A stretch of DNA of 64,000 bases from Aeromicrobium stalagmiti (GTDB lineage Bacteria > Actinomycetota > Actinomycetes > Propionibacteriales > Nocardioidaceae), in assembly GCF_013283745.1 (NCBI RefSeq), contig NZ_JABSTZ010000002.1:496001-560000 (forward strand), written 5' to 3'. The notes beneath the pieces are model-generated. The model made no database searches. It saw only the letters and a program-made list of their open reading frames with translations, and was not told the DNA's origin. Both the position numbers and the translations under genes were made by a program. Positions 42,179 to 50,034 of this stretch are shown here, piece after piece. The number at the start of each line of letters is the position of its first letter. Position 1 is the stretch's first letter.

Positions 42179-42904
42179 ATGAGCTCTGCGGCCACATCGG
42201 CACAGCCCGACCACGAGGTCCACTTCGCGTCGCGCGGATCGTCCTACTACGACGTCCTGCTCGCGGTGTTCTGCGTCGTCCTCGTCGTCTCCAACATCGC
42301 GGCGACCAAGGGCACCCAGTTCTTCTCCGGCGACGTCTCGCTCGGCCCGGTGCAGATCATTCCGGTGTTCTCCGACGGCGGGGCGGTGCTGTTTCCGCTC
42401 GCCTACATCATCGGCGACGTGATCTCCGAGGTCTACGGTCTGCGGGCCGCGCGGCGGGCCATCCTCGTCGGCTTCGGCACCGCGATCATGACGTTCCTGA
42501 CCTTCCTGGTGGTCATCGAGCTGCCGAGCGCGGAGTTCTACGAGAACCAGGCTGCGTTCGAGAGCGTCGTCTGGTCGGGCCTGCAGATCGTCGCGGCGTC
42601 ACTCATCGCCTACGTCGTGGGCCAGTTCCTCAACTCCTACGTGCTGGTGCGCATGAAGGCCCGTTCGGCCGAGCCCGGTCTCTGGCGTCGTCTCGCCGGG
42701 TCGACCGGTGTCGGCGAGGCAGCGGACACGTTGATCTTCTGCGCGATCGCAGCCTCGGCGATCGGCATCTCGACCGGCGGTGACTTCCTCAACTACTTCG
42801 TCGTCGGGTTCTTGTTCAAGTGCGCGGTCGAGCTGCTCGTCATGCCGCTGACGATGGTCGTCATCCGCGTCCTCAAGCAGCGCGAACCCACCTACTTCGC
42901 CTGA
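42179..42904 (+). CDS. yhhQ: queuosine precursor transporter (YhhQ family)
   Basis: The 241-residue protein has six membrane segments with the YhhQ features NIAATKGTQFF in the first helix, VLFPLAYIIGDVISEVYGLRAARRAI, and IAYVVGQFLNSYVLVRMK. Late is STGVGEAADTLIFCAIAA (the family's D-T). YhhQ imports preQ0/preQ1 or queuine. The tgt gene, convergent across a large inverted repeat, would insert the base, so the pair forms a queuosine salvage route. CAGGAT ends seven bases before the ATG. Confidence 0.92.
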   Translation: MSSAATSAQPDHEVHFASRGSSYYDVLLAVFCVVLVVSNIAATKGTQFFSGDVSLGPVQIIPVFSDGGAVLFPLAYIIGDVISEVYGLRAARRAILVGFGTAIMTFLTFLVVIELPSAEFYENQAAFESVVWSGLQIVAASLIAYVVGQFLNSYVLVRMKARSAEPGLWRRLAGSTGVGEAADTLIFCAIAASAIGISTGGDFLNYFVVGFLFKCAVELLVMPLTMVVIRVLKQREPTYFA

Positions 42905-42941
42905 CCCTAAGGTTTCGCCTGACCCCACGTACTTCGCCTGA

Positions 42942-43139
42942 CCCCACCTTTTCGGTTTACCACGGTCCCTACGCAGTTTGCGTCGGGCGGACGGTCCTCC
43001 CGGGGCAAACCTCGTCCTCCCGAGGACAATCTGCCGCGGGCGGACGATGACTGCCCCGGGCGGAGAGCATCTCCCCCGGGCGGACGCCTCCGCCCTACGC
43101 AGTTGTCGTAGGGACCGTGGTAAACCGAAAAGGGTGGGG
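42942..43139. repeat. large inverted-repeat element between yhhQ and tgt
   Basis: The arms at 42942-42973 and 43107-43139 are reverse complements with a single one-base insertion; 27 bp (42947-42973 with 43107-43133) are perfect. Just inside, each arm carries a short hairpin of the form CCCTACG...CG(T)AGGG or CCCTACGCA...TGCGTCGGG, followed by GGGCGGA. The centre holds several more GGGCGGA(C) units. No open frame or transposase is present. It may be a bidirectional terminator or a MITE-like element. Confidence 0.85.
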
Positions 43140-43153
43140 CGGACCAGGCGGGG

Positions 43154-44359
43154 TCAGGCGTAGAACCGGGCGAGGAAGTCGTCGCGGAAGTCGGTGAACG
43201 TGCCGGCGTCGATGTGGTCTCGCATGTCGTCGACGAGGCGCACCGTGAACCGCTCGTTGTGGATCGTGCAGAGCGTCGCCGCGACGTACTCCTTGGTCTT
43301 GAACAGGTGGTGGAGATAGGCCTTGGAGTAGTGCGCACAGGTGTAGCAGTCGCACTCCGGGTCGATCGGGCCGAAGTCACGGCGCGACGCCGCGACCATG
43401 ACGTTGTAGCGACCCGTCATCGCATAGACGCGCGACGATCGGGCCACTCGTGACGGCGAGACGCAGTCGAACGTGTCGCAGCCGTTCTCGACCGCGGTGA
43501 ACAGGTCGTCGGGCTCGCTGATGCCGAGCAGGTGACGCGGCTTGTCGTCGGGGAGCTCCTCGTTGACCCAGCGCACGATCGTTCCGAGGTTCTCCTTCTC
43601 GATCGCCCCACCGACACCGAATCCGTCGAAGCCTCCGCCGTCACGGTCGAGGCCGACGAGGCCGCGCGCGGCCTGACGGCGCAGGTCCTCGTGCTGGGCG
43701 CCCTGGACCACGCCGAAGAGGGCCTGTCGCGGCTTGTGCGACCGCTCCTCGTCGAGCCGCCGGTGCTCGACGAGGCAGCGCTCGGCCCACGCCTGGGTAC
43801 GAGCCAGCGACTGCACCTGGTAGTCCTTGGTGTTCATCAGCGTCGTCAGCTCGTCGAACGCGAACATGATGTCGGCGCCGAGCTGGTGCTGGATCTGCAT
43901 CGAGACCTCGGGCGTGAACCGGTGCATCGAGCCGTCGAGGTGCGACTTGAACGTCACGCCGTCGTCGTCCACCGTGGCCAGGCGGTCCTTGCCCTCGGCG
44001 ATGACGTCGTCGGCCTCGACCCCCTTGGAGTCCATCGACAGGGTCTTCTGGAAGCCCGCTCCGAGCGACAGCACCTGGAAGCCACCGGAGTCGGTGAACG
44101 TCGGGCCCTGCCAGTTCATGAACGTGCCCAGCCCGCCGGCCTCGTCGACGATGTCGGCGCCGGGCTGCAGGTAGAGGTGGTACGCGTTGGACAGCAGCGC
44201 CTGCGCGCCGAGGTCGGCCATCGCCTCGGGCAGCACGGCCTTGACCGTGGCACGGGTGCCGACCGGGATGAACGCCGGCGTGCGGATCTGCCCGTGCGGG
44301 GTGGAGATGGTGCCCGTACGCCCGAGGGCACCTTCGAGCTCGGTGCCGACGGAGAACAT
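43154..44359 (-). CDS. tgt: queuine tRNA-ribosyltransferase
   Basis: The 401-residue protein starts MFSVGTELEGALGRTGTIST. It has the substrate-base pocket DSGGFQVLSLG (about residues 90-100) and the conserved GISEPDDLFTAV and VSPSRVARS. The zinc site is DPECDCYTCAHY. It exchanges guanine 34 of GUN-anticodon tRNAs for a queuosine base. I chose ATG at 44359, four bases after the upstream M50 gene ends, rather than an in-frame TTG. With yhhQ it likely forms a salvage pathway; no queC, queD, queE or queA is seen here. Confidence 0.94.
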   Translation of the reverse strand: MFSVGTELEGALGRTGTISTPHGQIRTPAFIPVGTRATVKAVLPEAMADLGAQALLSNAYHLYLQPGADIVDEAGGLGTFMNWQGPTFTDSGGFQVLSLGAGFQKTLSMDSKGVEADDVIAEGKDRLATVDDDGVTFKSHLDGSMHRFTPEVSMQIQHQLGADIMFAFDELTTLMNTKDYQVQSLARTQAWAERCLVEHRRLDEERSHKPRQALFGVVQGAQHEDLRRQAARGLVGLDRDGGGFDGFGVGGAIEKENLGTIVRWVNEELPDDKPRHLLGISEPDDLFTAVENGCDTFDCVSPSRVARSSRVYAMTGRYNVMVAASRRDFGPIDPECDCYTCAHYSKAYLHHLFKTKEYVAATLCTIHNERFTVRLVDDMRDHIDAGTFTDFRDDFLARFYA

Positions 44360-44363
44360 GCCC

Positions 44364-45035
44364 CTATCCAACCAGCCAGACCGCGCCGGCCAGCGCCCCG
44401 CCGGTCAGGACGATGAACAGCCCGTTCCACACCGCTGCCGGCAGGACCGTCAGCCGCGCCAGCACGTCGGCGTCGGTGGTGCGCGTACGAGCCCGCCGCC
44501 GGTGGCCCCACAGGTCGAAGGCGGTGCGCGGTGCGGCGACGAGCAGGAACCAGGCGAAGGTGAGCGCGGCGAAGTCCTGCACGCGGTCGGGGGCGCGCCA
44601 CACGAGCAGCGAGACCGCGGCGCCGCTCAGCAGCACGACGAGCAGGCCGAACCAGTTGCGGATGAAGACGAGCATCAGGGCGAGCGTCGCGATGCCGGCG
44701 TAGAGCGCCCACGCGGTGCGGTCGTGCTCGACCAGCACGACGGAGACGAGGCCGAGCGCGGCCGGCGCGAGGTAGCCCGCCGCGGCGGTCGCGATCATGC
44801 CGGCACCCCGGGGCTTGCCGCTGGAGACGGTGAGCCCCGAGGTGTCGGTGTGCAGCCGGATGCCGTTGAGCCGCCGCCCGGTGAGCAGAGCCACCAGGGC
44901 GTGCCCCGCCTCGTGCACGAGGGTCACGACATGGCGGGTGACGGCCCACGCGGGCGGCACGACGATCAGCAGGACTGCTGCCGCCGCTGCCGCCCACGTG
45001 GGGTCGAGGCCGTCCAGTGCGTCCAGGACCGTCAG
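44364..45035 (-). CDS. M50-family metallopeptidase, membrane
   Basis: The protease has the zinc motif HEAGH in VTRHVVTLVHEAGHALVALL near the N-terminus and five or six further hydrophobic segments, as in small actinobacterial M50 proteins. The usual start would be GTG at 44960, but that removes an N-terminal hydrophobic helix (AAAAAAVLLIVVPPAWAV). The frame extends without any ATG, GTG or TTG to a CTG at 45035, which overlaps the TGA stop of the TPR gene (CTGA). I therefore propose CTG as the start, giving 223 residues. The gene is followed four bases later by tgt. Confidence 0.75.
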   Translation of the reverse strand: MTVLDALDGLDPTWAAAAAAVLLIVVPPAWAVTRHVVTLVHEAGHALVALLTGRRLNGIRLHTDTSGLTVSSGKPRGAGMIATAAAGYLAPAALGLVSVVLVEHDRTAWALYAGIATLALMLVFIRNWFGLLVVLLSGAAVSLLVWRAPDRVQDFAALTFAWFLLVAAPRTAFDLWGHRRRARTRTTDADVLARLTVLPAAVWNGLFIVLTGGALAGAVWLVG

Positions 45036-45436
45036 CCCGTCTGACGATCGACGAGCTCGACGCGGGTCGCGTCGCGCGGGGAGGCGCCCATCGCCGCGGC
45101 CATGCGGTGGTGGACGGCACCGTCACGGTGACGGCTCTGCCGGTCGAGCGACAGGCCGAGCGCGGTCCGTGCCCAGGCGCTGGTCGGCTCGAGGTCGACG
45201 AGACGCTGGAACGCCTGCTCGGCGGGGGCGAGCTGCGCCGCGGCGAAGTGCGCCCGGCCGAGCAGCTCCCACGCGCCGGCGTGGGCCGGCTCGGCGTCGA
45301 CGACCTTGCGGAGCACCCGTGCAGCGTCACGCGGGAACCGCGAGTCGAGCAGCTCCTCACCGAGGCGGAAGGCGTCGAAGATCTCCATCTCGGCGATCTT
45401 CTCGTCGGAGATGTTGGGGGTCATGTAGATGGTCAT
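45032..45436 (-). CDS. tetratricopeptide repeat protein
   Basis: The 134-residue protein starts MTIYMTPNISDEKIAEMEIF behind AGGAG and contains two or three TPR helices pairs: LGEELLDSRFPRDAARVLRKVVDAEPAHAGAW, ELLGRAHFAAAQLAPAEQAFQRLVDLEPTSAWA. It is a probable adaptor with no enzymatic motif. It ends with a TGA that overlaps the proposed CTG start of the M50 gene, suggesting translational coupling; the two may work together, as TPR and membrane-protease genes sometimes do. Confidence 0.85.
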   Translation of the reverse strand: MTIYMTPNISDEKIAEMEIFDAFRLGEELLDSRFPRDAARVLRKVVDAEPAHAGAWELLGRAHFAAAQLAPAEQAFQRLVDLEPTSAWARTALGLSLDRQSRHRDGAVHHRMAAAMGASPRDATRVELVDRQTG

Positions 45437-45486
45437 GGTGCGCTCCTCTCAGTGAGTTGCTGGCGTCAACGTCGCAGGTCAGGCGT

Positions 45487-46149
45487 TCATTCCGCGGGGG
45501 TCGCCGTCGACTCCGTGGGGGTCGGCGTGCTGGCGGTCGGCGTGGGTGTCGGCGTCGAGGCGGTCGGTGTGGGAGTGGCGGTCGACGACGTCGGATCGGG
45601 GGTCGGGGTCGACGTGGTCGCGGTCGGCGTGGGCGTCGGGTCGGGGTCGGCCGGCTCGTCCTTGTCACCCCTGGTGCCGCCGAACGTGTCGCCGATCGTC
45701 GTGCCCCCGGAGCCGTCGAGGGTCTTGCCTGACACGAGCTCGATCGCCGAGATGGTGCCCAGGGCGAGGGCCACGACGGCGACCGTCGTCACGATGATCG
45801 TCTTCCAGTGCAGCCGCGGCTTCTCGTCGGTGACGACCTCGGCCCGCTCCACGGGGGAGTGCTCGGCCTCGGCGACCTCCTCGAAGGCCTCGGCGATGTC
45901 GCCGTCCTGCACGGCCTTCTGCACGATCGTCCCGCTGGCGGTCTGGACGATGAGCGTGCGGCTCTTCTCGAGCGTCCGGCCGTAGAGCGCCGATCCGATG
46001 GTCGAGACGAAGCTGGCGACCGCCACGCCGATGAGGGTGCCCGCGACACCGAGGCGGGACGCGAGCCACGCGGCGGTCACCGCCGCGAGGGCGCTGGCGA
46101 TCACCTGGAACCAGGACACCTCTCCGAGGAGGCTGCGACGTTCGGACAT
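45487..46149 (-). CDS. membrane protein with Thr/Pro/Ser-rich extracellular tail
   Basis: The 220-residue protein has two hydrophobic segments at the start (about residues 12-50) and one near residue 115-138. A long tail of about 65 residues is built from TPTPTAST-type units (TPTPTATTSTPTPDPTSS, then TPTPTASTPTPTPTASTPTP). The central segment (SGTIVQKAVQDGDIAEAFEEVAEAEHSP) is helical and charged. The tail is typical of surface-exposed, possibly glycosylated linkers. Function is unknown. TAGTCT ends seven bases before the ATG. Confidence 0.72.
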   Translation of the reverse strand: MSERRSLLGEVSWFQVIASALAAVTAAWLASRLGVAGTLIGVAVASFVSTIGSALYGRTLEKSRTLIVQTASGTIVQKAVQDGDIAEAFEEVAEAEHSPVERAEVVTDEKPRLHWKTIIVTTVAVVALALGTISAIELVSGKTLDGSGGTTIGDTFGGTRGDKDEPADPDPTPTPTATTSTPTPDPTSSTATPTPTASTPTPTPTASTPTPTESTATPAE

Positions 46150-46156
46150 GCCGACC

Positions 46157-46162
46157 AGACTA
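46157..46162 (-). promoter_or_regulatory. leaderless-type -10 (TAGTCT)
   Basis: On the minus strand TAGTCT ends seven bases before the ATG at 46149. Confidence 0.4.
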
Positions 46163-46780
46163 GGAGACGGCCCCGAACGTGTCGGCGGCGAGCGTGCCGA
46201 CCTCGTCGATCCACGCGGCCCGCTGCTCGTCGGAGGAGTCGGTGACGGGGCGCAGCACCCGCCGGGTCACCCGCGGTCCGCCCAGGTAGGGCGCCACGCA
46301 GCGTCCCCAGATCGAGGCCAACGGATCCTTGTAGAGGGTCTCCTCGCGCTCGTCGGTGGTGTCGGAGGTGTTGACGACCAGCAGGTCCTGGATCGGGGCG
46401 AGCGGCTCCGGATAGCCGGTGGCGTCCTCGAGCCGGTAGGCGACGCCGGGCACGACGATCCGGTTGATCCATCCGGTGAGGATCGCCGGCGGCATGCCCC
46501 ACCAGTTGGGGTGCACGACGGCCAGACCCTCCGCCTGGCGGAGCTCTTCACGGTGCAGGGCGATGGTCGGGTCCTCCTCGCGGGCCAGCACCGACTCGAT
46601 CTCCTCGCCGCTGGTGTGCGACTCGTACGTCGTGAGGATCGGGTCGAACCGCTCGGCGTACAGGTCGTGCGACCGCACCTCGTGGCCGAGACCGATCAGC
46701 TGCTCACCGATCCGCTCGGCGAGGGCGTGGCAGTAGCTGGTCGGCCGAGGATGGGCCAGCAGCAGCATCACGAGACTCAT
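46160..46780 (-). CDS. NAD(P)H-dependent oxidoreductase, flavodoxin fold
   Basis: The 206-residue product starts MSLVMLLLAHPRPTSYCHAL and has HPNWWGMPPAILTGWINRIVVPGVAYR, matching the NQO1/KefF/MdaB family of quinone reductases. Flavin contacts are in the HPRPTSYCHAL loop and WWGMPP. The role is two-electron reduction of quinones or similar. It is a single gene; CAGAAT ends six bases before its ATG. Confidence 0.88.
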   Translation of the reverse strand: MSLVMLLLAHPRPTSYCHALAERIGEQLIGLGHEVRSHDLYAERFDPILTTYESHTSGEEIESVLAREEDPTIALHREELRQAEGLAVVHPNWWGMPPAILTGWINRIVVPGVAYRLEDATGYPEPLAPIQDLLVVNTSDTTDEREETLYKDPLASIWGRCVAPYLGGPRVTRRVLRPVTDSSDEQRAAWIDEVGTLAADTFGAVS

Positions 46781-46819
46781 GACCAGATTCTGGCAGCACC
46801 GGGTGTCGTCCGCCGAGGA

Positions 46820-47482
46820 TCACGCGCCGTCGAAGACGGTCTGTCGTCGTCCGGGCGGCGACGGTGGGTCGCCCCGGCGCGGGAAGACCGCCAGCGCGAT
46901 CACCGCGACCCAGAGGTAGCCGGGCCACAGGGCGAGCCGCTCGAACGCGCCGACGTACGCGGTGCCGTCGGCCAGCAGCACCGCGGCGAATCCCACGACG
47001 CCCGCCGCCGAGAGGGCGGCGACCCCCATCGTGCTCCGTGACCGCAGGCTGAGGCCCATCAGCAGCAGGGCGAGCGGCTGCGCCACGAAGATCGGCACCG
47101 CGACCAGAGAGTGCAGGGCGCCGTCCTCGTTGACCGGCACCAGCCCGACCCCGATCGAACCGAGGCCCGAGACGCACCAGAGCGCGACCGCGAGTCGTCC
47201 GGTCAGTCCCGACATGGCCTGGCGCCCGAGCAGCAGCGCGCCGAGCAGCAGGGTCAGGCCGAACCACATGAACCCGAGGTTCATGCCGGCGTGCCAGTCA
47301 GAGCACAGCACGTCACCGCGGATCGTGCGGCACGCGGTGTTGCCGAGGTCGCTGATCGTGCTGTCGGCCAGCGAGTAGTCCGACGACGTGCGGGTCGAGA
47401 CGACCAGCTCGGTGACGACGTACAGGGGCTGGAGGGTCCAGAGCGTCGCCCCGAGCAGGGCCGCGCGGCGTGCGGTGATCAG
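46820..47482 (-). CDS. DUF998 membrane protein, probable CTG start
   Basis: The 220-residue protein has about seven membrane segments. TLWTLQPLYVVTELVVS is the first, followed by TISDLGNTAC and a central GMNLGFMWFGLTLLLGALLLG with the histidine just before it (SDWHAGMN), as in DUF998. No ATG, GTG or TTG precedes the first helix within the frame; the nearest candidate is CTG at 47482, overlapping the TGA stop of the metB-like gene (CTGA). The first ordinary start further in, a GTG at GDVLC, would remove the first helix. So I propose CTG. Function unknown. Confidence 0.72.
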   Translation of the reverse strand: MITARRAALLGATLWTLQPLYVVTELVVSTRTSSDYSLADSTISDLGNTACRTIRGDVLCSDWHAGMNLGFMWFGLTLLLGALLLGRQAMSGLTGRLAVALWCVSGLGSIGVGLVPVNEDGALHSLVAVPIFVAQPLALLLMGLSLRSRSTMGVAALSAAGVVGFAAVLLADGTAYVGAFERLALWPGYLWVAVIALAVFPRRGDPPSPPGRRQTVFDGA

Positions 47483-48648
47483 CTCAGTGCCTGCTCGAGG
47501 TCGCCGATCAGGTCGGTGACGTCCTCGATGCCGACCGACAGGCGTACGAGGTCGTCGGGCACCTCGAGCAGCGAGCCGGCCGTCGAGGCGTGCGTCATGG
47601 CGCCGGGGTGCTCGATCAGCGACTCGATGCCACCCAGGCTCTCGGCCAGCGTGAACAGCTCGGTGCGCGCACAGAAGTCGAGCGCCGCCTGCTGGTCCTT
47701 GAGGCGCACCGAGACCATGCCGCCGAAGCGCTTCATCTGGCGCGCTGCGACCTCGTGGCCCGGGTGCTCGGGGAGCCCCGGATAGAGGATCGACGAGATC
47801 GCCGGGTGGCCCTGCAGGAAGTCGACGACGGCCTCGGCATTGCTGCAGTGCTGCTCCATGCGGACCGCGAGGGTCTTGGCGCCGCGCATCGTGAGGAACG
47901 CGTCGAACGGTCCGGGCACGCCGCCCGATCCGTTCTGCAAGAACGCGAACGCGGTGTCGAGCTCTTCGTCGTCGGTGACGAGCGCGCCGCCGACGACGTC
48001 GGAGTGACCGCCGAGATACTTCGTCGTCGAGTGCAGGACGACGTCGGCGCCGAGGTCGAGCGGCTGCTGCAGGTAGGGCGACGCGAAGGTGTTGTCGACC
48101 ACGAACGTCGCGCCGGCCGCGCCTGCGATCTCGGCGATCGCCGGGATGTCGCCGACGTTGAGCAGCGGGTTGGTCGGCGTCTCGATCCAGATCGCCTTGG
48201 TGGTGTCGCGGACGGCGGCGCGGATCGCGTCGAGGTCGTTGACGGCCGCCACGGTGTAGGTGATGCCCCACTGGCTGAAGACCTTGTCGATCAGCCGGAA
48301 CGTGCCGCCGTAGGCGTCGTCGGGGATCACCAGGTGGTCACCGGGGCGCAGCAACGACCGCAGGGCGCAGTCGGTCGCCGCCATGCCCGAGCTGAACGCC
48401 CGGCCGTACGTGCCGCCCTCGAGCGCCGCGAGGTTGCCCTCGAGCGCCGTGCGGGTCGGGTTGCCGGTGCGGGCGTACTCGTAGCCGCCACGCATGCCGC
48501 CGACGCCGTCCTGCTGGAACGTCGAGCTGGCGTAGATCGGCACGTTGACCGCGCCGTTCTCGGCGTTGGGGGCATATCCGGCGTGGATGGCGCGGGTGGC
48601 GAAGCCCTGCGTCGTGCCCTCGTCGGCGGTGCTCTTGCGGGTGCTCAT
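47479..48648 (-). CDS. metB: cystathionine gamma-synthase / gamma-lyase
   Basis: The 389-residue PLP enzyme has YASSTFQQDGVGGMRGGYEYARTGNPTR, SGMAATDCALRSLL and the PLP lysine in LHSTTKYLGGHSDVVGG. IETPTNPLLN and DNTFASPYLQQPL complete the active site. Its start overlaps the stop of the CBS gene by 4 bp (ATGA), so the two are coupled. Position next to cystathionine beta-synthase suggests action as cystathionine gamma-lyase in reverse transsulfuration, although gamma-synthase activity cannot be excluded by sequence. Confidence 0.93.
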   Translation of the reverse strand: MSTRKSTADEGTTQGFATRAIHAGYAPNAENGAVNVPIYASSTFQQDGVGGMRGGYEYARTGNPTRTALEGNLAALEGGTYGRAFSSGMAATDCALRSLLRPGDHLVIPDDAYGGTFRLIDKVFSQWGITYTVAAVNDLDAIRAAVRDTTKAIWIETPTNPLLNVGDIPAIAEIAGAAGATFVVDNTFASPYLQQPLDLGADVVLHSTTKYLGGHSDVVGGALVTDDEELDTAFAFLQNGSGGVPGPFDAFLTMRGAKTLAVRMEQHCSNAEAVVDFLQGHPAISSILYPGLPEHPGHEVAARQMKRFGGMVSVRLKDQQAALDFCARTELFTLAESLGGIESLIEHPGAMTHASTAGSLLEVPDDLVRLSVGIEDVTDLIGDLEQALS

Positions 48649-50018
48649 ACGTGGACTCCGAGCAGGTCGTGGCGGGTGAGGACACCGAGCGGCTTGCCGT
48701 CCTCGACGACCATGACGGCGTCGCTCTCGCTGAGCGCCTTGAGGGCGTCGTCGAGGCTCTCGCCCGAGCCGAGCAGGGGGAGCGGTGGCTCCATGTGCTG
48801 GGACACGGGGTCGGTCAGCTGGGCGCGTCCCTCGAACACGGCGCTGATCAGTGCGCGCTCGTTGACGCTGCCCGCGACCTCGCCGATGACGACCGGCGGC
48901 TCGGGACCGACGACCGGCATCTGGGAGACGTTGTACTCGCGGAGGATCTCGATCGCGTCGCGGATCGTCTCCGACGGGTGCGTGTGGACCAGCGCCGGCA
49001 TGCCGCCGGACTTGCTGAGCAGCAGGTCGCCGACCGTCATGGCGTGCGGCTTGCCGTCGAGCGGCTCGCGCAGGAACCCGTACGACGACATCCAGTCGTC
49101 GTTGAAGATCTTGGACAGGTAGCCGCGGCCGCCGTCGGGCAGCAGCACGACCACGAGGGCGTCGGGCCCGGCCTCGGCCGCGACCTGCAGCGCCGCGACC
49201 GTCGCCATGCCGCAGGACCCGCCGACGAGCAGACCCTCCTCGCGGGCGAGGCGGCGTGTCATGTCGAACGAGTCGGCGTCGGAGACGGCGATGATCTGGT
49301 CGGGGATGCTCGGGTCGTACGCGCTGGGCCAGAAGTCCTCGCCCACGCCCTCGACGAGGTAGGGGCGCCCCGTGCCCCCGGAGTAGACCGAGCCCTCGGG
49401 GTCGGCGCCGATCACCTTGACGTCGGGGTTCTGCTCCTTGAGGTAGCGCCCGACGCCGGTGATGGTGCCGCCCGTGCCGACGCCGGCGACGAAGTGCGTC
49501 ACCTTGCCGTCGGTGGCTTCCCAGATCTCGGGGCCCGTGGTCTCGTAGTGGCTCTCGGGGCCGGCAGGGTTGGAGTACTGGTCGGGCTTCCAGGCACCCT
49601 CGGTCTCGCGGACGAGCCGGTCGGACACGTTGTAGTAGCTGTCGGGGTGCTCGGGCGGGACGGCCGTGGGGCACACGACGACCTCGGCGCCGTAGGCGCG
49701 CATGGTGTTGCGCTTGTCCTCGCTGACCTTGTCGGGGCACACGAAGATGCACTTGTAGCCGCGCTGCTGGGCGACGAGCGCGAGGCCGACACCGGTGTTG
49801 CCGGACGTCGGCTCGACGATCGTGCCGCCGGGCTTCAGGGCTCCGGATGCTTCGGCGGCGTCGACCATCTTGACCGCGATGCGGTCCTTGGCGCTGCCAC
49901 CGGGGTTGAGGTACTCGATCTTGGCGGCCACCGTTGCCGATCCGGCGGTGGTGACGGAGTTGAGTCTGACCAGCGGGGTGTTGCCGATCAGCTCGACGAT
50001 GTGGTCTGCAATGGGCAT
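48645..50018 (-). CDS. cbs: cystathionine beta-synthase
   Basis: The 457-residue protein has an N-terminal PLP domain with NTPLVRLN, the lysine in GGSAKDRIAVK (K44), EPTSGNTGVGLAL and VAGVGTGGTITGVGRYL. A C-terminal pair of CBS domains (about residues 335-457: MTVGDLLLSKSGGMPALVHTH, then LGSGESLDDALKALSE) follows, a regulatory Bateman module. It condenses serine or O-acetylserine with homocysteine. It starts the two-gene transsulfuration operon; AAGAAT ends six bases before the ATG at 50018. Confidence 0.93.
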   Translation of the reverse strand: MPIADHIVELIGNTPLVRLNSVTTAGSATVAAKIEYLNPGGSAKDRIAVKMVDAAEASGALKPGGTIVEPTSGNTGVGLALVAQQRGYKCIFVCPDKVSEDKRNTMRAYGAEVVVCPTAVPPEHPDSYYNVSDRLVRETEGAWKPDQYSNPAGPESHYETTGPEIWEATDGKVTHFVAGVGTGGTITGVGRYLKEQNPDVKVIGADPEGSVYSGGTGRPYLVEGVGEDFWPSAYDPSIPDQIIAVSDADSFDMTRRLAREEGLLVGGSCGMATVAALQVAAEAGPDALVVVLLPDGGRGYLSKIFNDDWMSSYGFLREPLDGKPHAMTVGDLLLSKSGGMPALVHTHPSETIRDAIEILREYNVSQMPVVGPEPPVVIGEVAGSVNERALISAVFEGRAQLTDPVSQHMEPPLPLLGSGESLDDALKALSESDAVMVVEDGKPLGVLTRHDLLGVHV

Positions 50019-50034
50019 GCGGCCATTCTTGCAC

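Noticed and set aside
42942-43139. A complete insertion sequence
   Set aside because: The space between the arms is only 133 bp and has no transposase; at most it is a MITE-like remnant.
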